A stretch of DNA of 64,000 nt. It comes from Verrucosispora sp. NA02020. GTDB lineage: Bacteria > Actinomycetota > Actinomycetes > Mycobacteriales > Micromonosporaceae. Position numbers and translations under genes: made by a program. Below, one piece after another: positions 1-7,635 of the stretch (position 1 is its first letter; each line of letters starts with the position of its first letter). The notes under the pieces were generated by a model. That model was not told the DNA's origin, searched no databases, and worked only from the letters and a program-made list of their open reading frames with translations. Where the stretch lies: NCBI RefSeq assembly GCF_013364215.1, contig NZ_CP054924.1:1-64000 (forward strand), read 5' to 3'.

Positions 1-1
1 G

Positions 2-345
2 GTGCTGACCGACCGGGTCCGGCTACTCGGCGACGAACACCCGGACACACTGACCTCCCGGGCCAACCTCGCCGCCGCGTACTGGCAGGCGGGACGCACC
101 AACGACGCGATCCCCCTCCTAAAGAAGGTGCTGACCGACCGGGTCCGGCTACTCGGCGACGAACACCCGAACACACTGACTTCCCGGGCCAACCTCGCCG
201 CCGCGTACTGGCAGGCGGGACGCACCAACGACGCGATCACCCTCCTAAAGAAGGTGCTGACCGACCGGGTCCGGCTACTCGGCGACGAGCACCCGGATAC
301 CGTAGCGGCGGCTCGTGTGTTGGGGGTCTGGCGAGCGGCAGCCTA
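2..345. repeat. Tandem 126-bp coding repeats
   Basis: Units begin at 2, 128 and 254 (the last is partial). They are almost identical at nucleotide level, differing at only a few positions, and each encodes one 42-residue TPR unit. Such identity suggests recent unequal crossing-over or gene conversion. Confidence 0.85.
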
Positions 346-346
346 A
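2..346 (+). CDS. C-terminal end of a tetratricopeptide-repeat protein (partial)
   Basis: The reading frame is open from the window edge to a TAA at 344-346, so only the C-terminus is seen. It has two complete and one partial 42-residue TPR units, each with the signature LGDEHPDT or LGDEHPNT followed by ANLAAAYWQAGR. These resemble the kinesin-light-chain-type TPRs that form the C-terminus of large actinobacterial NB-ARC/TPR signalling proteins. TPRs mediate protein contacts; the effector domain, if any, lies outside the window. Confidence 0.8.
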   Translation: MLTDRVRLLGDEHPDTLTSRANLAAAYWQAGRTNDAIPLLKKVLTDRVRLLGDEHPNTLTSRANLAAAYWQAGRTNDAITLLKKVLTDRVRLLGDEHPDTVAAARVLGVWRAAA

Positions 347-501
347 TTCGATCTTGCGGTTGGCCCTCCGTGTTGTCGGTTTGGGTACACCCATGCAGCG
401 CAGCGGCTACGCGGCGACTGGTAGGACTCGCACCACACCAATTCGGGCCTATGAATCCCTTAGCTGCCTACCAAAATCCGCCGATGTGTACGACCCAGTG
501 A

Positions 502-786
502 GGACCTCGGGTCGATGACCGGCGGGTGCTCAACGGGATCGTGTGGAAGATCCGGGCTGAGGCGGCGTGGCGGGACGTGTCCGCCCGCTACGGGTCCTGG
601 CAGTCGATCTACACCCGTTTCCGCAGGTGGGCTCTCGATGGCACGTTTCAGCGGATGCTCGCCGGGGTCCAGGCCGACGCGGACGCGCCCGGGGACATCG
701 ACTGGCTGGTGTCGGTCGACTCGACCATCGTGCGAACCCATCAGCATGGCGCGGGGGCTAAAGGGGGCCTCGTGCCCGAGCGGTGA
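502..786 (+). pseudogene. IS5-type transposase, N-terminal fragment
   Basis: In-frame residues resemble the start of IS5/IS4-family DDE transposases: VLNGIVWKIR, then RFRRWALDGTF, then the first catalytic Asp region VSVDSTIVRTHQH. The upstream frame is closed by a TGA at 499 and the downstream frame ends at 786, so the rest of the catalytic domain is missing. No terminal inverted repeats were recognised. It is a dead IS remnant at the edge of the accessory region. Confidence 0.8.
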
Positions 787-941
787 CCCGTATCGACGCC
801 GGGCCGCGGCCATCCCTCTCCTGAGTGCCATCGTCGCCACCAGTGTCCGGTCAGGGTGACGTCCCGGCGTGCTCGCGTCGGCGCAGCCGCGGTGCCGGGT
901 CGTCATTCGGTGGTTACTACCCGACCTGCCGGCCAGCGATG

Positions 942-2225
942 TCACGCTGCGGATTCAGGCAGGTAGCCGTGCACGATGAACAGCCGTGTGAAGTAGCGGC
1001 GCAGCATCGGCAGAGACTGTTCCTGGGACTGGAACTCCGCGCCGCCGAAGCGCACGAGCTCGTAGCCGGCCAGATGGAGTTCCCGATCTGCGGCGACCAT
1101 CTCGGCGTAGCGACGAGGGCTTGCCCGCCCGTCGTCATCGGCGTAGTGCTGCTTGCCGTCGCACTCGATGACGAGCCGCCAACGGCCACGCATCAGCAGC
1201 AGGAAGTCCATCCGCTGACGCGGGAGCGGTCCCGGCTCACGCCGCTGGGCCCGGGTATAGGGGTCGTAGTGCAGGTAGACCTGTGGAATCAGCGCCGGCA
1301 GGTCAAAGCCGTGGTCGTTGAGCAGCTCGCCGTATGCGCGGAACACCTGCCGCTCCGGGCCGGGTGGGTCCGAGGGCTTGCGGTCGCGGTCCAGCGAGCG
1401 CCGCAGACGCAGGTACAACTGCCGGCCGGCCTCCTGTTCGCTGGTCCCGGCCTCGGCGTGGGTCTCGGTCCACCAGGTGACCAGTTGCCGCCAGCTCAAC
1501 CCGCTGGGGTCCAAGCCGCGATCGTAGACGAGGCAGAACTCGCCGTTCTTGCTGATCTCAATGGTGTTGCTCAGCGCGTCGGTCAGCACCAATTCTGGTT
1601 TGGGGCCGTCCGCGGCGAAGATGAGGTTCTTGAACGGCGAGTCGACTCCGGTACGCCGGCCGGCGTGCACCTGGAGCAGCCCCCACAGCCGCGGGCGGTA
1701 ATGCTGCTCGAGCACACGTGAGCCGAGCTGACACAGCTGGTCCAGGGTGTAGTTGCTGGTTCGGCTGCGCACGTACGCGCGCTTGCTGGCCATCGCCTCG
1801 TCAACGTCGCCATCTTCGAGCCCGAGCGCCCGGCAGACGTCCGGGAGCTTGGTGGCGCTGATCTGCCACAACGTCTCGGCGATCTCGTCGCGCAGCTGCA
1901 TGGCGTCCGTGCCGCTGCCCAGGTCATTGCGGGCGAAGGGGTCGGCGAGCACGGGTGCGACGCTCACCTGGTGATTGTCGCCGTTCCCCCACTTCCGGAC
2001 CCGATCAAACTGCGCTGCGATCACCTGCAGATCCGCCGGCCGAAACAGCCCGACGAACGCGGGATGCACCCGCAGCACCACGGGAACGGGCGCGGGATCC
2101 CACGGTGGCGATTGCCCGATCTCTGCCTGCTCGGCCAGTGACAGCAGCCGCGCCGCGTGCTGGTTCCCGGCCTGGACCAGCATCTGCGACACGGTGGCTA
2201 GCTCCTGGCTCGTCTTGCTATCCAC
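942..2225 (-). CDS. Putative PD-(D/E)xK nuclease, paralogue A (AbiJ-like defence family)
   Basis: 427 residues. The C-terminal ~100 residues look like a restriction-type PD-(D/E)xK fold: Asp340 in QRMDF, then Glu354-x-Asp356-x-Lys358 in VIECDGKQHY, and an ending of the form GYELVRFGGAEF. The central part (KNLIFAADGPKPE, then CLVYDRGLDPSGLSW) is clearly homologous to the next gene upstream, whereas the first ~190 residues differ. I recall such proteins being annotated near AbiJ N-terminal-domain families, which suggests phage defence. It is the last gene of a minus-strand run starting at 4732, 71 bp after its paralogue. Function is inferred from domain shape only. Confidence 0.65.
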   Translation of the reverse strand: MDSKTSQELATVSQMLVQAGNQHAARLLSLAEQAEIGQSPPWDPAPVPVVLRVHPAFVGLFRPADLQVIAAQFDRVRKWGNGDNHQVSVAPVLADPFARNDLGSGTDAMQLRDEIAETLWQISATKLPDVCRALGLEDGDVDEAMASKRAYVRSRTSNYTLDQLCQLGSRVLEQHYRPRLWGLLQVHAGRRTGVDSPFKNLIFAADGPKPELVLTDALSNTIEISKNGEFCLVYDRGLDPSGLSWRQLVTWWTETHAEAGTSEQEAGRQLYLRLRRSLDRDRKPSDPPGPERQVFRAYGELLNDHGFDLPALIPQVYLHYDPYTRAQRREPGPLPRQRMDFLLLMRGRWRLVIECDGKQHYADDDGRASPRRYAEMVAADRELHLAGYELVRFGGAEFQSQEQSLPMLRRYFTRLFIVHGYLPESAA

Positions 2226-2296
2226 TGTGTCGTCCCTCGGGCACGGGTGTCACTGTAGGCGAAGACACCGACACGGGCATGATGCTTGCGTCCCGG

Positions 2297-3430
2297 TCAT
2301 GAGTGGTACCGCTGGTGCAGACGGTCGAAGAACGCGCTGAGCAGGTGCTGGGCCGCGTTGTCATCGACGAGCTCGGCGCCGCCGAACCGGTACACCTCGT
2401 ACCCCTTCAGGCGAAGGTCACGATCTGCGCGCATCATGTCGGCGTACTGGCGCGGGTTGGCGCGGCCATCGGGGTCGGCGTAGTGCTGCTTGCCGTCGCA
2501 TTCGATGACGACGCGGGCCCGGTGAGGCAGGAACAGCAGGAAGTCCATGCGTTGACGTGGGAGCGGGCCGGGTGCCCGTCGCTCGGTCGCGGTGTATGGG
2601 TCGTAGTGCAGGTAGACCTGCGGGATCAGGGCCGGGATGTCGGGACCGAGCCGGACGTAGCGCTCGGCGTAGGTGCGCAGGATGCGCCGCTCGGCGTCGT
2701 TGTCGCCGAGCGACTGGTCCAGCCTGCGATAGAGGCTGCGTGAGATGTCCCGCTCCGGCTCGCCGGTCATCCCTTGTCGATTCGCCCACCAGTCGGTCAG
2801 CTCGGCCCAGGTCAGGCCGTATGCGCCCAGCGGCCGGTCGTACACCAGGCAGTTGTCGGCGTTGCGGACCAAGTGCAGGTCGTTGTTGACCGCATCGTCC
2901 AGCACGATCTCCGGCTTGGGCCCGAGCGCGGCGAAGATGAGGTTCTTCATGAAGCCGCGCACGCCGGAGCCGATCAGGCGGTAGTCGAAGATCGGAGCGC
3001 CGCTGATGGCATCGACCTGGACGATCTCGTAGCCGTCGTGGATCAGCACCTCGTTGAGGAAGTCTCTAAGCTGTTCGACCTCGGCAAGGTTGGTGCGGAC
3101 CTCGGGGTGCAGCATCTCGACGAGGAAGACCAGCAGTGCGTCGTCGTTGTCCGCCAGCCCGAACCGGTCATCCTCGAAGATCCAGTCGTCGGGCCAGTCG
3201 AGCGGGTTGAGCACACGGTGCTGGAAGATGTCCCGACCGGCGGTGTCGTAGCGTGGGTCGATGCTCGGCATCTGCTCCAGCGGGTAGAGCCGAGCCAGGA
3301 AGTCTGGCTCGTCGAGGTCGCCGCTCCAGTGTGCCGTGGGCATAGCGGCGAACCCCTCGACCAGGCGGCGGCGGGTGACGTGAGTGATCCGGCCCGTCGC
3401 GGTCGCGCGCTGTATCGGCGAGGACATCAT
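2297..3430 (-). CDS. Putative AbiJ-NTD3-like / PD-(D/E)xK nuclease, paralogue B
   Basis: 377 residues. The N-terminus (VTRRRLVEGFA, DFLARLYPLEQMPS, DIFQHRVLNPLDWPDDWIFEDD) resembles the AbiJ-NTD3 type domain as I remember it. The central KNLIFAALGPKPE and the C-terminal nuclease motif, Asp296 in QRMDF then Glu310-x-Asp-x-Lys314 in ECDGKQHYA, match paralogue A with the same 13-residue spacing. Two tandem genes that share a catalytic module but differ at the N-terminus suggest a two-component nuclease system with different sensors. It follows a winged-helix-like gene by 58 bp. Confidence 0.65.
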   Translation of the reverse strand: MMSSPIQRATATGRITHVTRRRLVEGFAAMPTAHWSGDLDEPDFLARLYPLEQMPSIDPRYDTAGRDIFQHRVLNPLDWPDDWIFEDDRFGLADNDDALLVFLVEMLHPEVRTNLAEVEQLRDFLNEVLIHDGYEIVQVDAISGAPIFDYRLIGSGVRGFMKNLIFAALGPKPEIVLDDAVNNDLHLVRNADNCLVYDRPLGAYGLTWAELTDWWANRQGMTGEPERDISRSLYRRLDQSLGDNDAERRILRTYAERYVRLGPDIPALIPQVYLHYDPYTATERRAPGPLPRQRMDFLLFLPHRARVVIECDGKQHYADPDGRANPRQYADMMRADRDLRLKGYEVYRFGGAELVDDNAAQHLLSAFFDRLHQRYHS

Positions 3431-3488
3431 CGGGCCCGGAGTGTACTGATAGCCCCCGACGAGCCGCCCTTACCGCGGTAGGAGGTGT

Positions 3489-4538
3489 TCAGGTGAACCA
3501 CTGCCTCCACTGGTCCTCGGCGGTGGGGTTGTTTAAGACTCGGTCGATGGTGGGCACGGCCGGCTGCTCCAGCACGTCGTCCAGGATGGTGAAGCGCGTC
3601 GGCATCACCTCGTTCTTCTTCCAGCGGCTGCCGTAGTCGGTGATCGTGCCGGTCAGCGGGTCGCGCTCCGGATCGAGGCGACGATCCACCACGCCGAAGC
3701 GATGCAGCACACGGGCGCCGCGCCAGGTGTTGTCCTTGAACCCGAACTGACGGCGGTGCTCCTGCACCACGAACACGCCGCTGCCGGTGTTGTGCGCGAT
3801 CGGGAAGGCTGCGCGTCGGGCCGAGAGGGCGAGGAACACGGCGATCTCGGTGTTGGTCAGCGCGAACACCCACAGGCTCGTGAAGAAGTGACGCGAGACG
3901 TACACGCCTTCCGTGGGCACGGTGTACTTGGGCCGGCTGACCGGGGTGCTGGCCTCGGACAGCAGCGTGATCCGGTTGAGATCACGCCGGCCGGGGCGGC
4001 TCTTGTCCGGGCCGATGTCCACCAGGTGCTGCTTGTCGAGAACCCGCAGCGCTTCCTTGATCTGCCGGCCCCGCAGTGCGCCGGCTTCCCGGTAGTCGGA
4101 GCTGGTGTCGGAGAGCACCACCTTCTGCCAGCTCTTGATCGGCGCGTTCGTCTCCACGTCCTCGAACGTGCGGTCGACGCGGGCCCGCTCCCCGGGGTCG
4201 TATCGACACTGCGCGTCGAAGAGCATGAGCAGCTCCAGGCGAAGCGGCAGCCCTCTGGCGGGGACCAGGCGGGCCAGAGCCGGCGCGTGATCGGCGCCGG
4301 GCTGCTGCAAGAGGAAGTCCGGCCGGATGAAGATCCGTTCGGGCCGGCGCCCAGGGGTCTTGCCGTCACGGTTGCCGCCGTACTGCCACAGATGCTCCAG
4401 GTTCCGCCGGACCTCCTCGTGCAGGAGGGTGCTCCCTTCGGGCCCATCGCAGGCGCTGAGCAGCGCGTCGTTGATGGCCGCCCGGGGCGGCCGGGCCGCC
4501 CTGGGGCGACCCGGCGGCACGGGCGAGACGACGCTCAC
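3489..4538 (-). CDS. Winged-helix-like protein of unknown function
   Basis: 349 residues from a GTG at 4538. That start overlaps the TGA of the upstream small membrane gene (GTGA, 4535-4538), which implies translational coupling. Two segments look like winged helices: one around RQIKEALRVLDKQHLVDIG and one around TNTEIAVFLALSARRA to GARVLHRFGVVDRR. A tandem WH arrangement recalls plasmid replication initiators (WH1-WH2), but I see no specific Rep signature, so a regulator of the nuclease operon is equally possible. A longer frame extends upstream to 4706 but is arginine/proline-rich and not convincing. Confidence 0.6.
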   Translation of the reverse strand: MSVVSPVPPGRPRAARPPRAAINDALLSACDGPEGSTLLHEEVRRNLEHLWQYGGNRDGKTPGRRPERIFIRPDFLLQQPGADHAPALARLVPARGLPLRLELLMLFDAQCRYDPGERARVDRTFEDVETNAPIKSWQKVVLSDTSSDYREAGALRGRQIKEALRVLDKQHLVDIGPDKSRPGRRDLNRITLLSEASTPVSRPKYTVPTEGVYVSRHFFTSLWVFALTNTEIAVFLALSARRAAFPIAHNTGSGVFVVQEHRRQFGFKDNTWRGARVLHRFGVVDRRLDPERDPLTGTITDYGSRWKKNEVMPTRFTILDDVLEQPAVPTIDRVLNNPTAEDQWRQWFT

Positions 4539-4732
4539 CGCCCGCCCCTCAGCGCACCGACGAACCGGGTGAGCTGGGTGAGGACGTCGATGCAGTGGCG
4601 GCGGGTCCGCGGGTGGCGCGCGGCCAGCGCCAGGACCGCCACCAGGACGACGCCGAGTGACACCACCGCGGTGGGAAGGGTGATCAGCAGGGCGGCAGCC
4701 GCCCATCCGTGCTGGTCATCGAGGCCGAGCAT
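4535..4732 (-). CDS. Small membrane protein (65 aa)
   Basis: Starts at ATG 4732. One long hydrophobic span (AAAALLITLPTAVVSLGVVLVAVLA in summary form: Ala/Leu/Val-rich, residues ~11-37) is followed by a basic tail with RHPRTRRH. It is the first gene of the nuclease operon and overlaps the winged-helix gene by four bases. Small membrane proteins also accompany HTH genes at 33822 and 49589, so this pairing recurs in the element. No family recognised. Confidence 0.55.
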   Translation of the reverse strand: MLGLDDQHGWAAAALLITLPTAVVSLGVVLVAVLALAARHPRTRRHCIDVLTQLTRFVGALRGGR

Positions 4733-4896
4733 GTGTCATTCTCCGATCGGTACGAGCTCCCGTCCGCCGTCCAACTTCCTACGGTCGATGGCGGGCGGGA
4801 GGCCCCTCTCCGGCCTGCCGAGCAGCAGCGCCAGGTGCAAGATTGACGGCTTCCTCGCGCGTTGTCTCGTTGCTGATCTTGAATGCCGCGTGCCCC

Positions 4897-4949
4897 CTGA
4901 CCACGCCAGAACTGCTGAGGAATTAACCTTGCGGTTCTGGGGTGGTCAG
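4897..4949. repeat. 16-bp inverted repeat with 21-nt loop
   Basis: Left arm CTGACCACGCCAGAAC (4897-4912) pairs with GTTCTGGGGTGGTCAG (4934-4949), 15 of 16 positions. It lies in the ~325-bp gap between divergent operons (4733-5059), which otherwise shows no gene. It could be an operator, a recombination site or a structured RNA; no T-tract follows it. Confidence 0.7.
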
Positions 4950-5036
4950 CGGGTAGAGGCGAACAGGCACACAGGGATCATCCTGCGTCCGATCTACTGG
5001 CCGGTGACGGCCACAGCCAATAGCCGTCCGCACGGC

Positions 5037-5060
5037 GTATGCGTTTGTATACTTTCCCCA
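5037..5060 (+). promoter_or_regulatory. Probable promoter giving a leaderless mRNA
   Basis: A TGTATACT -10-like element ends at 5053, only about six bases before the ATG at 5060, and there is no Shine-Dalgarno sequence. This layout is typical of leaderless actinobacterial genes. Short GTAT motifs at 5037 and 5047 could form an autoregulatory operator for the gene pair. Confidence 0.45.
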
Positions 5061-5344
5061 TGTCGGTGGACCCGTACCGGTTCTCGTACACCAGTTACGA
5101 GGCGCTCGACCGCGCTGGCGTCGGCTGGCAGGCGGCCCTGCACGTACTCACCGCCTCCCGGCCCCGGATCGTGCGGCACATCGGCGCGGTGATGCACGTC
5201 GTCGGTGCGGTGCCGGACGGGCGGTTGCTGGCGGTGGCGCTCATCGAGGAGACCGACGACGAGTACATGGTGGTCGGGGCTCGGTGGCTCGACGAGGACG
5301 AGGCGCAGCCGCTGCGCAAGTTGATGGAGAGGGGCGGACGATGA
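5060..5344 (+). CDS. Putative BrnT-like toxin of a toxin-antitoxin pair
   Basis: 94 residues from ATG 5060 (a frame-open TTG-like extension to 5039 overlaps the promoter). The protein is small with a beta-rich centre (VMHVVGAVPDGRLLAVALIEE, then YMVVGARWLDEDE), a pattern similar to BrnT/RelE-fold toxins, where DGR..VA is followed by a final strand with an Arg. It overlaps the next gene by four bases, and that gene has a ribbon-helix-helix look. Toxin-first order matches BrnTA. A toxin role is inferred; sequence similarity to known BrnT is weak. Confidence 0.5.
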   Translation: MSVDPYRFSYTSYEALDRAGVGWQAALHVLTASRPRIVRHIGAVMHVVGAVPDGRLLAVALIEETDDEYMVVGARWLDEDEAQPLRKLMERGGR

Positions 5345-5655
5345 GCCGAGCAGAGGACATCAGGGCGGCGCAGGAGTCGCTGGAGAGCCGCGACTGGTCC
5401 GACGCGGTGGTCGACGACACCCCGCCGACGACGAAGGTGAGCATGTCCGCCCGGTACCCGAGCGACATCGCTCGCCGGGTGATGGAGGACGCGGAAGCCC
5501 GGGGGGTAAAGCCGGGGGCGATCCTGCGGGAGATCGTGGAGGCGCACTACGCCACGCTCGACGCCGCCGGCGACGAGCCGATCACCGTGCGACCCGCCGA
5601 CGTCGTCCGCGCGCTGGCCCAGGTCGCCCGGCGGGAGCGTCCCGCCGCCGCGTAG
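5341..5655 (+). CDS. Putative ribbon-helix-helix antitoxin
   Basis: 104 residues. A central segment KVSMSARYPSDIARRVMEDAEARGVKPGAILREIVEAH is consistent with an RHH/CopG DNA-binding fold followed by an extended C-terminal tail ending in VVRALAQVARRERP. It overlaps the toxin-like gene (ATGA). The last 52 bp of coding sequence recur, with one mismatch, at 32433-32484 in an intergenic region, showing that the locus has taken part in recombination. Confidence 0.5.
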   Translation: MSRAEDIRAAQESLESRDWSDAVVDDTPPTTKVSMSARYPSDIARRVMEDAEARGVKPGAILREIVEAHYATLDAAGDEPITVRPADVVRALAQVARRERPAAA

Positions 5656-5910
5656 CGCGATGTCGGACGCTGACCGTACGGTCATTTCGACCTCGGGGTG
5701 CTCGTTGTCTTCGGTCGACGGGCGGTGTAGTCGCGGGCCACGGCGGCCGCGGCGGATATCACCCGCTTGCCGGTAGCGGGATCCACCTGGGGTGCCCGCT
5801 GCTGCCGGTGCCGCTCCTGGCGAGCGACCAGCTGCTCGTACTCCTCACGTCTGGTCGCAGTCCCCGGAGGACCGGCACCAGGAGCGCAGCACGGTCGACG
5901 AGCTTGCGGG

Positions 5911-6330
5911 TTACGCCTGGCTGAGGTCGAGAATGCTCCAGCCAGCGGGTAGGACGGTGGCGGCCGGCGTGGGGGCGGTGGTGGCCAGGTGCGCCTGGTG
6001 GGCGATGGCGGTGCGGGCGGCGTGGCCGAGGGCGATGTCGCCGCCTGCGGCGCGGGCGAGGACGCCGGTCTGGCGGGCGTCGTCGATGCCGGGCTCGGCG
6101 CCGAGGGGTAGCACGGTGACGGCCGGGGTGGTGGTCAGGAGGGTGAGCAGTGCGGTGCTGACCTCGCTGCTGGTGGCGGCGTAGGCGGCGGCGAGGCAGG
6201 CGGCCGGCACGCCGACCGTGCGGCCTTCGTCGGCGACCTCCGCGATCAGCTCACCGACGGCGACCTGGCCGGCGACGTACGCGGCGAGGGCGGTGACGTC
6301 CAGGACGACGGCGACCTGGTCGTCGTTCAC
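5911..6330 (-). CDS. PIN-domain-like (VapC-type) putative toxin, degenerate
   Basis: 139 residues. VVLDVTALAAYV supplies a PIN-like first Asp, and GGDIALGHAARTAIAHQAHLATTAP has the spacing of the later acidic region. The usual conserved Glu is not obvious (VGVPAACLAAAYAA), so catalysis may be impaired. It follows and overlaps a small RHH-type gene by four bases, the classic vapBC order. Between 5656 and 5910 I see no gene. Confidence 0.55.
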   Translation of the reverse strand: MNDDQVAVVLDVTALAAYVAGQVAVGELIAEVADEGRTVGVPAACLAAAYAATSSEVSTALLTLLTTTPAVTVLPLGAEPGIDDARQTGVLARAAGGDIALGHAARTAIAHQAHLATTAPTPAATVLPAGWSILDLSQA

Positions 6331-6578
6331 GCGGCCTCGTCGAGCAGGCGCTGCCCCTCGGCGAGGGCCTCATCAGGGATGGGGGTGGCGAGGCGGTCGC
6401 GCCAGCGGGCCTTGCCGGCGTCGGTGACCTCAATGCCGGCGCGGCGCAGCACCTCGTCGAGCTGGGCGCCGGCCATCTGGGCGCGGACGGCCGCAGTGAT
6501 GGCGGCGCTGGCGTTGGGTTGGCCGTCGAGCCACTGAGCGACGTCGTCCGGGACGCTGATGGAGCGCTTCGCGGTCAT
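6327..6578 (-). CDS. RHH antitoxin-like protein (VapB-type)
   Basis: 83 residues. The N-terminus KRSISVPDDVAQWLDGQPNAS has the beta-strand/helix pattern of CopG/RHH antitoxins, and AITAAVRAQMAG continues the second helix. The C-terminal part would bind the adjacent PIN-like protein. The ATG at 6578 is preceded by a short A+T-richer stretch with the imperfect repeat GCTGGTAGCACCGGCGG..GCTACCAGC, a plausible autoregulatory operator. Confidence 0.55.
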   Translation of the reverse strand: MTAKRSISVPDDVAQWLDGQPNASAAITAAVRAQMAGAQLDEVLRRAGIEVTDAGKARWRDRLATPIPDEALAEGQRLLDEAA

Positions 6579-6632
6579 GGTCCGAGCCTACCCCGCTGGT
6601 AGCACCGGCGGTGCTACCAGCGAGACCCCAAG

Positions 6633-6947
6633 CTACCGAGGTCGGACCTGGTGGTACGGATGCGTGGTCATCGTGAGCTGACCGCCGACGACAGCCGGAT
6701 CGGTCGCGGTCAGATCGGCGGCCGGGCCTGGGGGCAGCGCGAGGACCAGGGCGCCGACAAGATCGCCGGTTAATCGCTCGTCATGCCGCCAGATCGGGCC
6801 GGCGACCACGGCCGTCCCGGCTTCGACCTGGCGCTTGACCCAGGCAATGTGGCCTGCGGCGTTGCGCTGTCCTGCCAACGGCTGGGAGTAGTCCCACTCA
6901 GGGCCGGGGTGGACCAGGACGAGACTGGTCGCAACGTTTTGATCCAT
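6633..6947 (-). CDS. YciI-like dimeric alpha/beta-barrel protein
   Basis: 104 residues. LVLVHPGPEWDYSQPLAGQRNAAGH then VEAGTAVVAGPIW follows the YCII pattern (a strand, a helix with a conserved His, and a Gly-Pro turn). Members are small ferredoxin-like-fold proteins of mostly unknown role. It lies four bases downstream of the MmyB-type regulator at 6952, so it is probably co-transcribed with it and may be its target. Confidence 0.5.
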   Translation of the reverse strand: MDQNVATSLVLVHPGPEWDYSQPLAGQRNAAGHIAWVKRQVEAGTAVVAGPIWRHDERLTGDLVGALVLALPPGPAADLTATDPAVVGGQLTMTTHPYHQVRPR

Positions 6948-6951
6948 GAGG

Positions 6952-7635
6952 TCAGGATGACAGCACCGGAGGCCGCCCGTCGATATCCGTGATCATCACC
7001 AGCCGGGCTGACGGGTCCGCGCCCAGCCACGCCCACTGCATGGTGATGGCGGAGCCGGCCAGGCGGACGACCTCGTGGTGCGGTGTGTCCTCGACCCGGC
7101 CAGCAGACCATGCGGCGGCCGCGGCATCGCTCGCCGCGCACAACGCCGCGACAATGTCGAGTACCGCCTGTCCGGGGGCGGCGTACCACGAGGCGACCGC
7201 CCGGCTCCGTGCCACCGCCTGGCCGGCGATGGTCGGCCAGTCGTCCCATAGGCTGCTGATCTGGATCGCCCAGCTTGCGAGGTTGTGCACGGTCGGGGCG
7301 GCCGAGCTGGCCGACAGCACGTTCCATGCCGGGTCGACCACCCATGCGGGGACGGCCAGGCCCGTGACCATCTGCGAGAGTTGGGCGGGGTCCGGCGGCG
7401 CGGGAGCCGCGTATGGCGGCCGGGACAGCCGGTCCAGATGCCGCACGGCAGCAGCGTCGAGGTCGAGCACTTCGGCCACCCGGGCGAGGGTGCGGGGTGA
7501 CGCCTGACGGCCAGCCTCGATGGCCTGCCAGGCCCGACTGGTGATTCCTGCCCGCCGTGCGGCGACCGTCTGGGTCAGGCCCGCGCCACGACGGACGGCG
7601 GCCAGCCAGACGCCCACGGGCTGAGCGACGGTCAT
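6952..7635 (-). CDS. MmyB-type XRE transcriptional regulator
   Basis: 227 residues. The N-terminal helix-turn-helix (LAAVRRGAGLTQTVAARRAGITSRAWQAIEAGR in outline) is of the Cro/C1 type. The remainder matches the MmyB ligand-binding-like domain, with the hallmark VPAWVVDPAWNVLSASSAA and NLASWAIQIS. Its ATG overlaps the stop of the preceding, related regulator (ATGA, 7632-7635). Such regulators commonly control adjacent oxidoreductase-type genes; here only the YciI-like gene follows. Confidence 0.85.
   Translation of the reverse strand: MTVAQPVGVWLAAVRRGAGLTQTVAARRAGITSRAWQAIEAGRQASPRTLARVAEVLDLDAAAVRHLDRLSRPPYAAPAPPDPAQLSQMVTGLAVPAWVVDPAWNVLSASSAAPTVHNLASWAIQISSLWDDWPTIAGQAVARSRAVASWYAAPGQAVLDIVAALCAASDAAAAAWSAGRVEDTPHHEVVRLAGSAITMQWAWLGADPSARLVMITDIDGRPPVLSS

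Noticed and set aside
2..345. Regular repeats as a possible CRISPR array
   Set aside because: Units are 126 bp, contiguous, in frame and encode TPRs. No spacers.
3702..5192. 496-codon open frame on the plus strand
   Set aside because: It is antisense to the winged-helix gene and runs through an intergenic hairpin; composition is Arg/Pro/Gly-rich and there is no ribosome site. GC-rich DNA produces such shadows.
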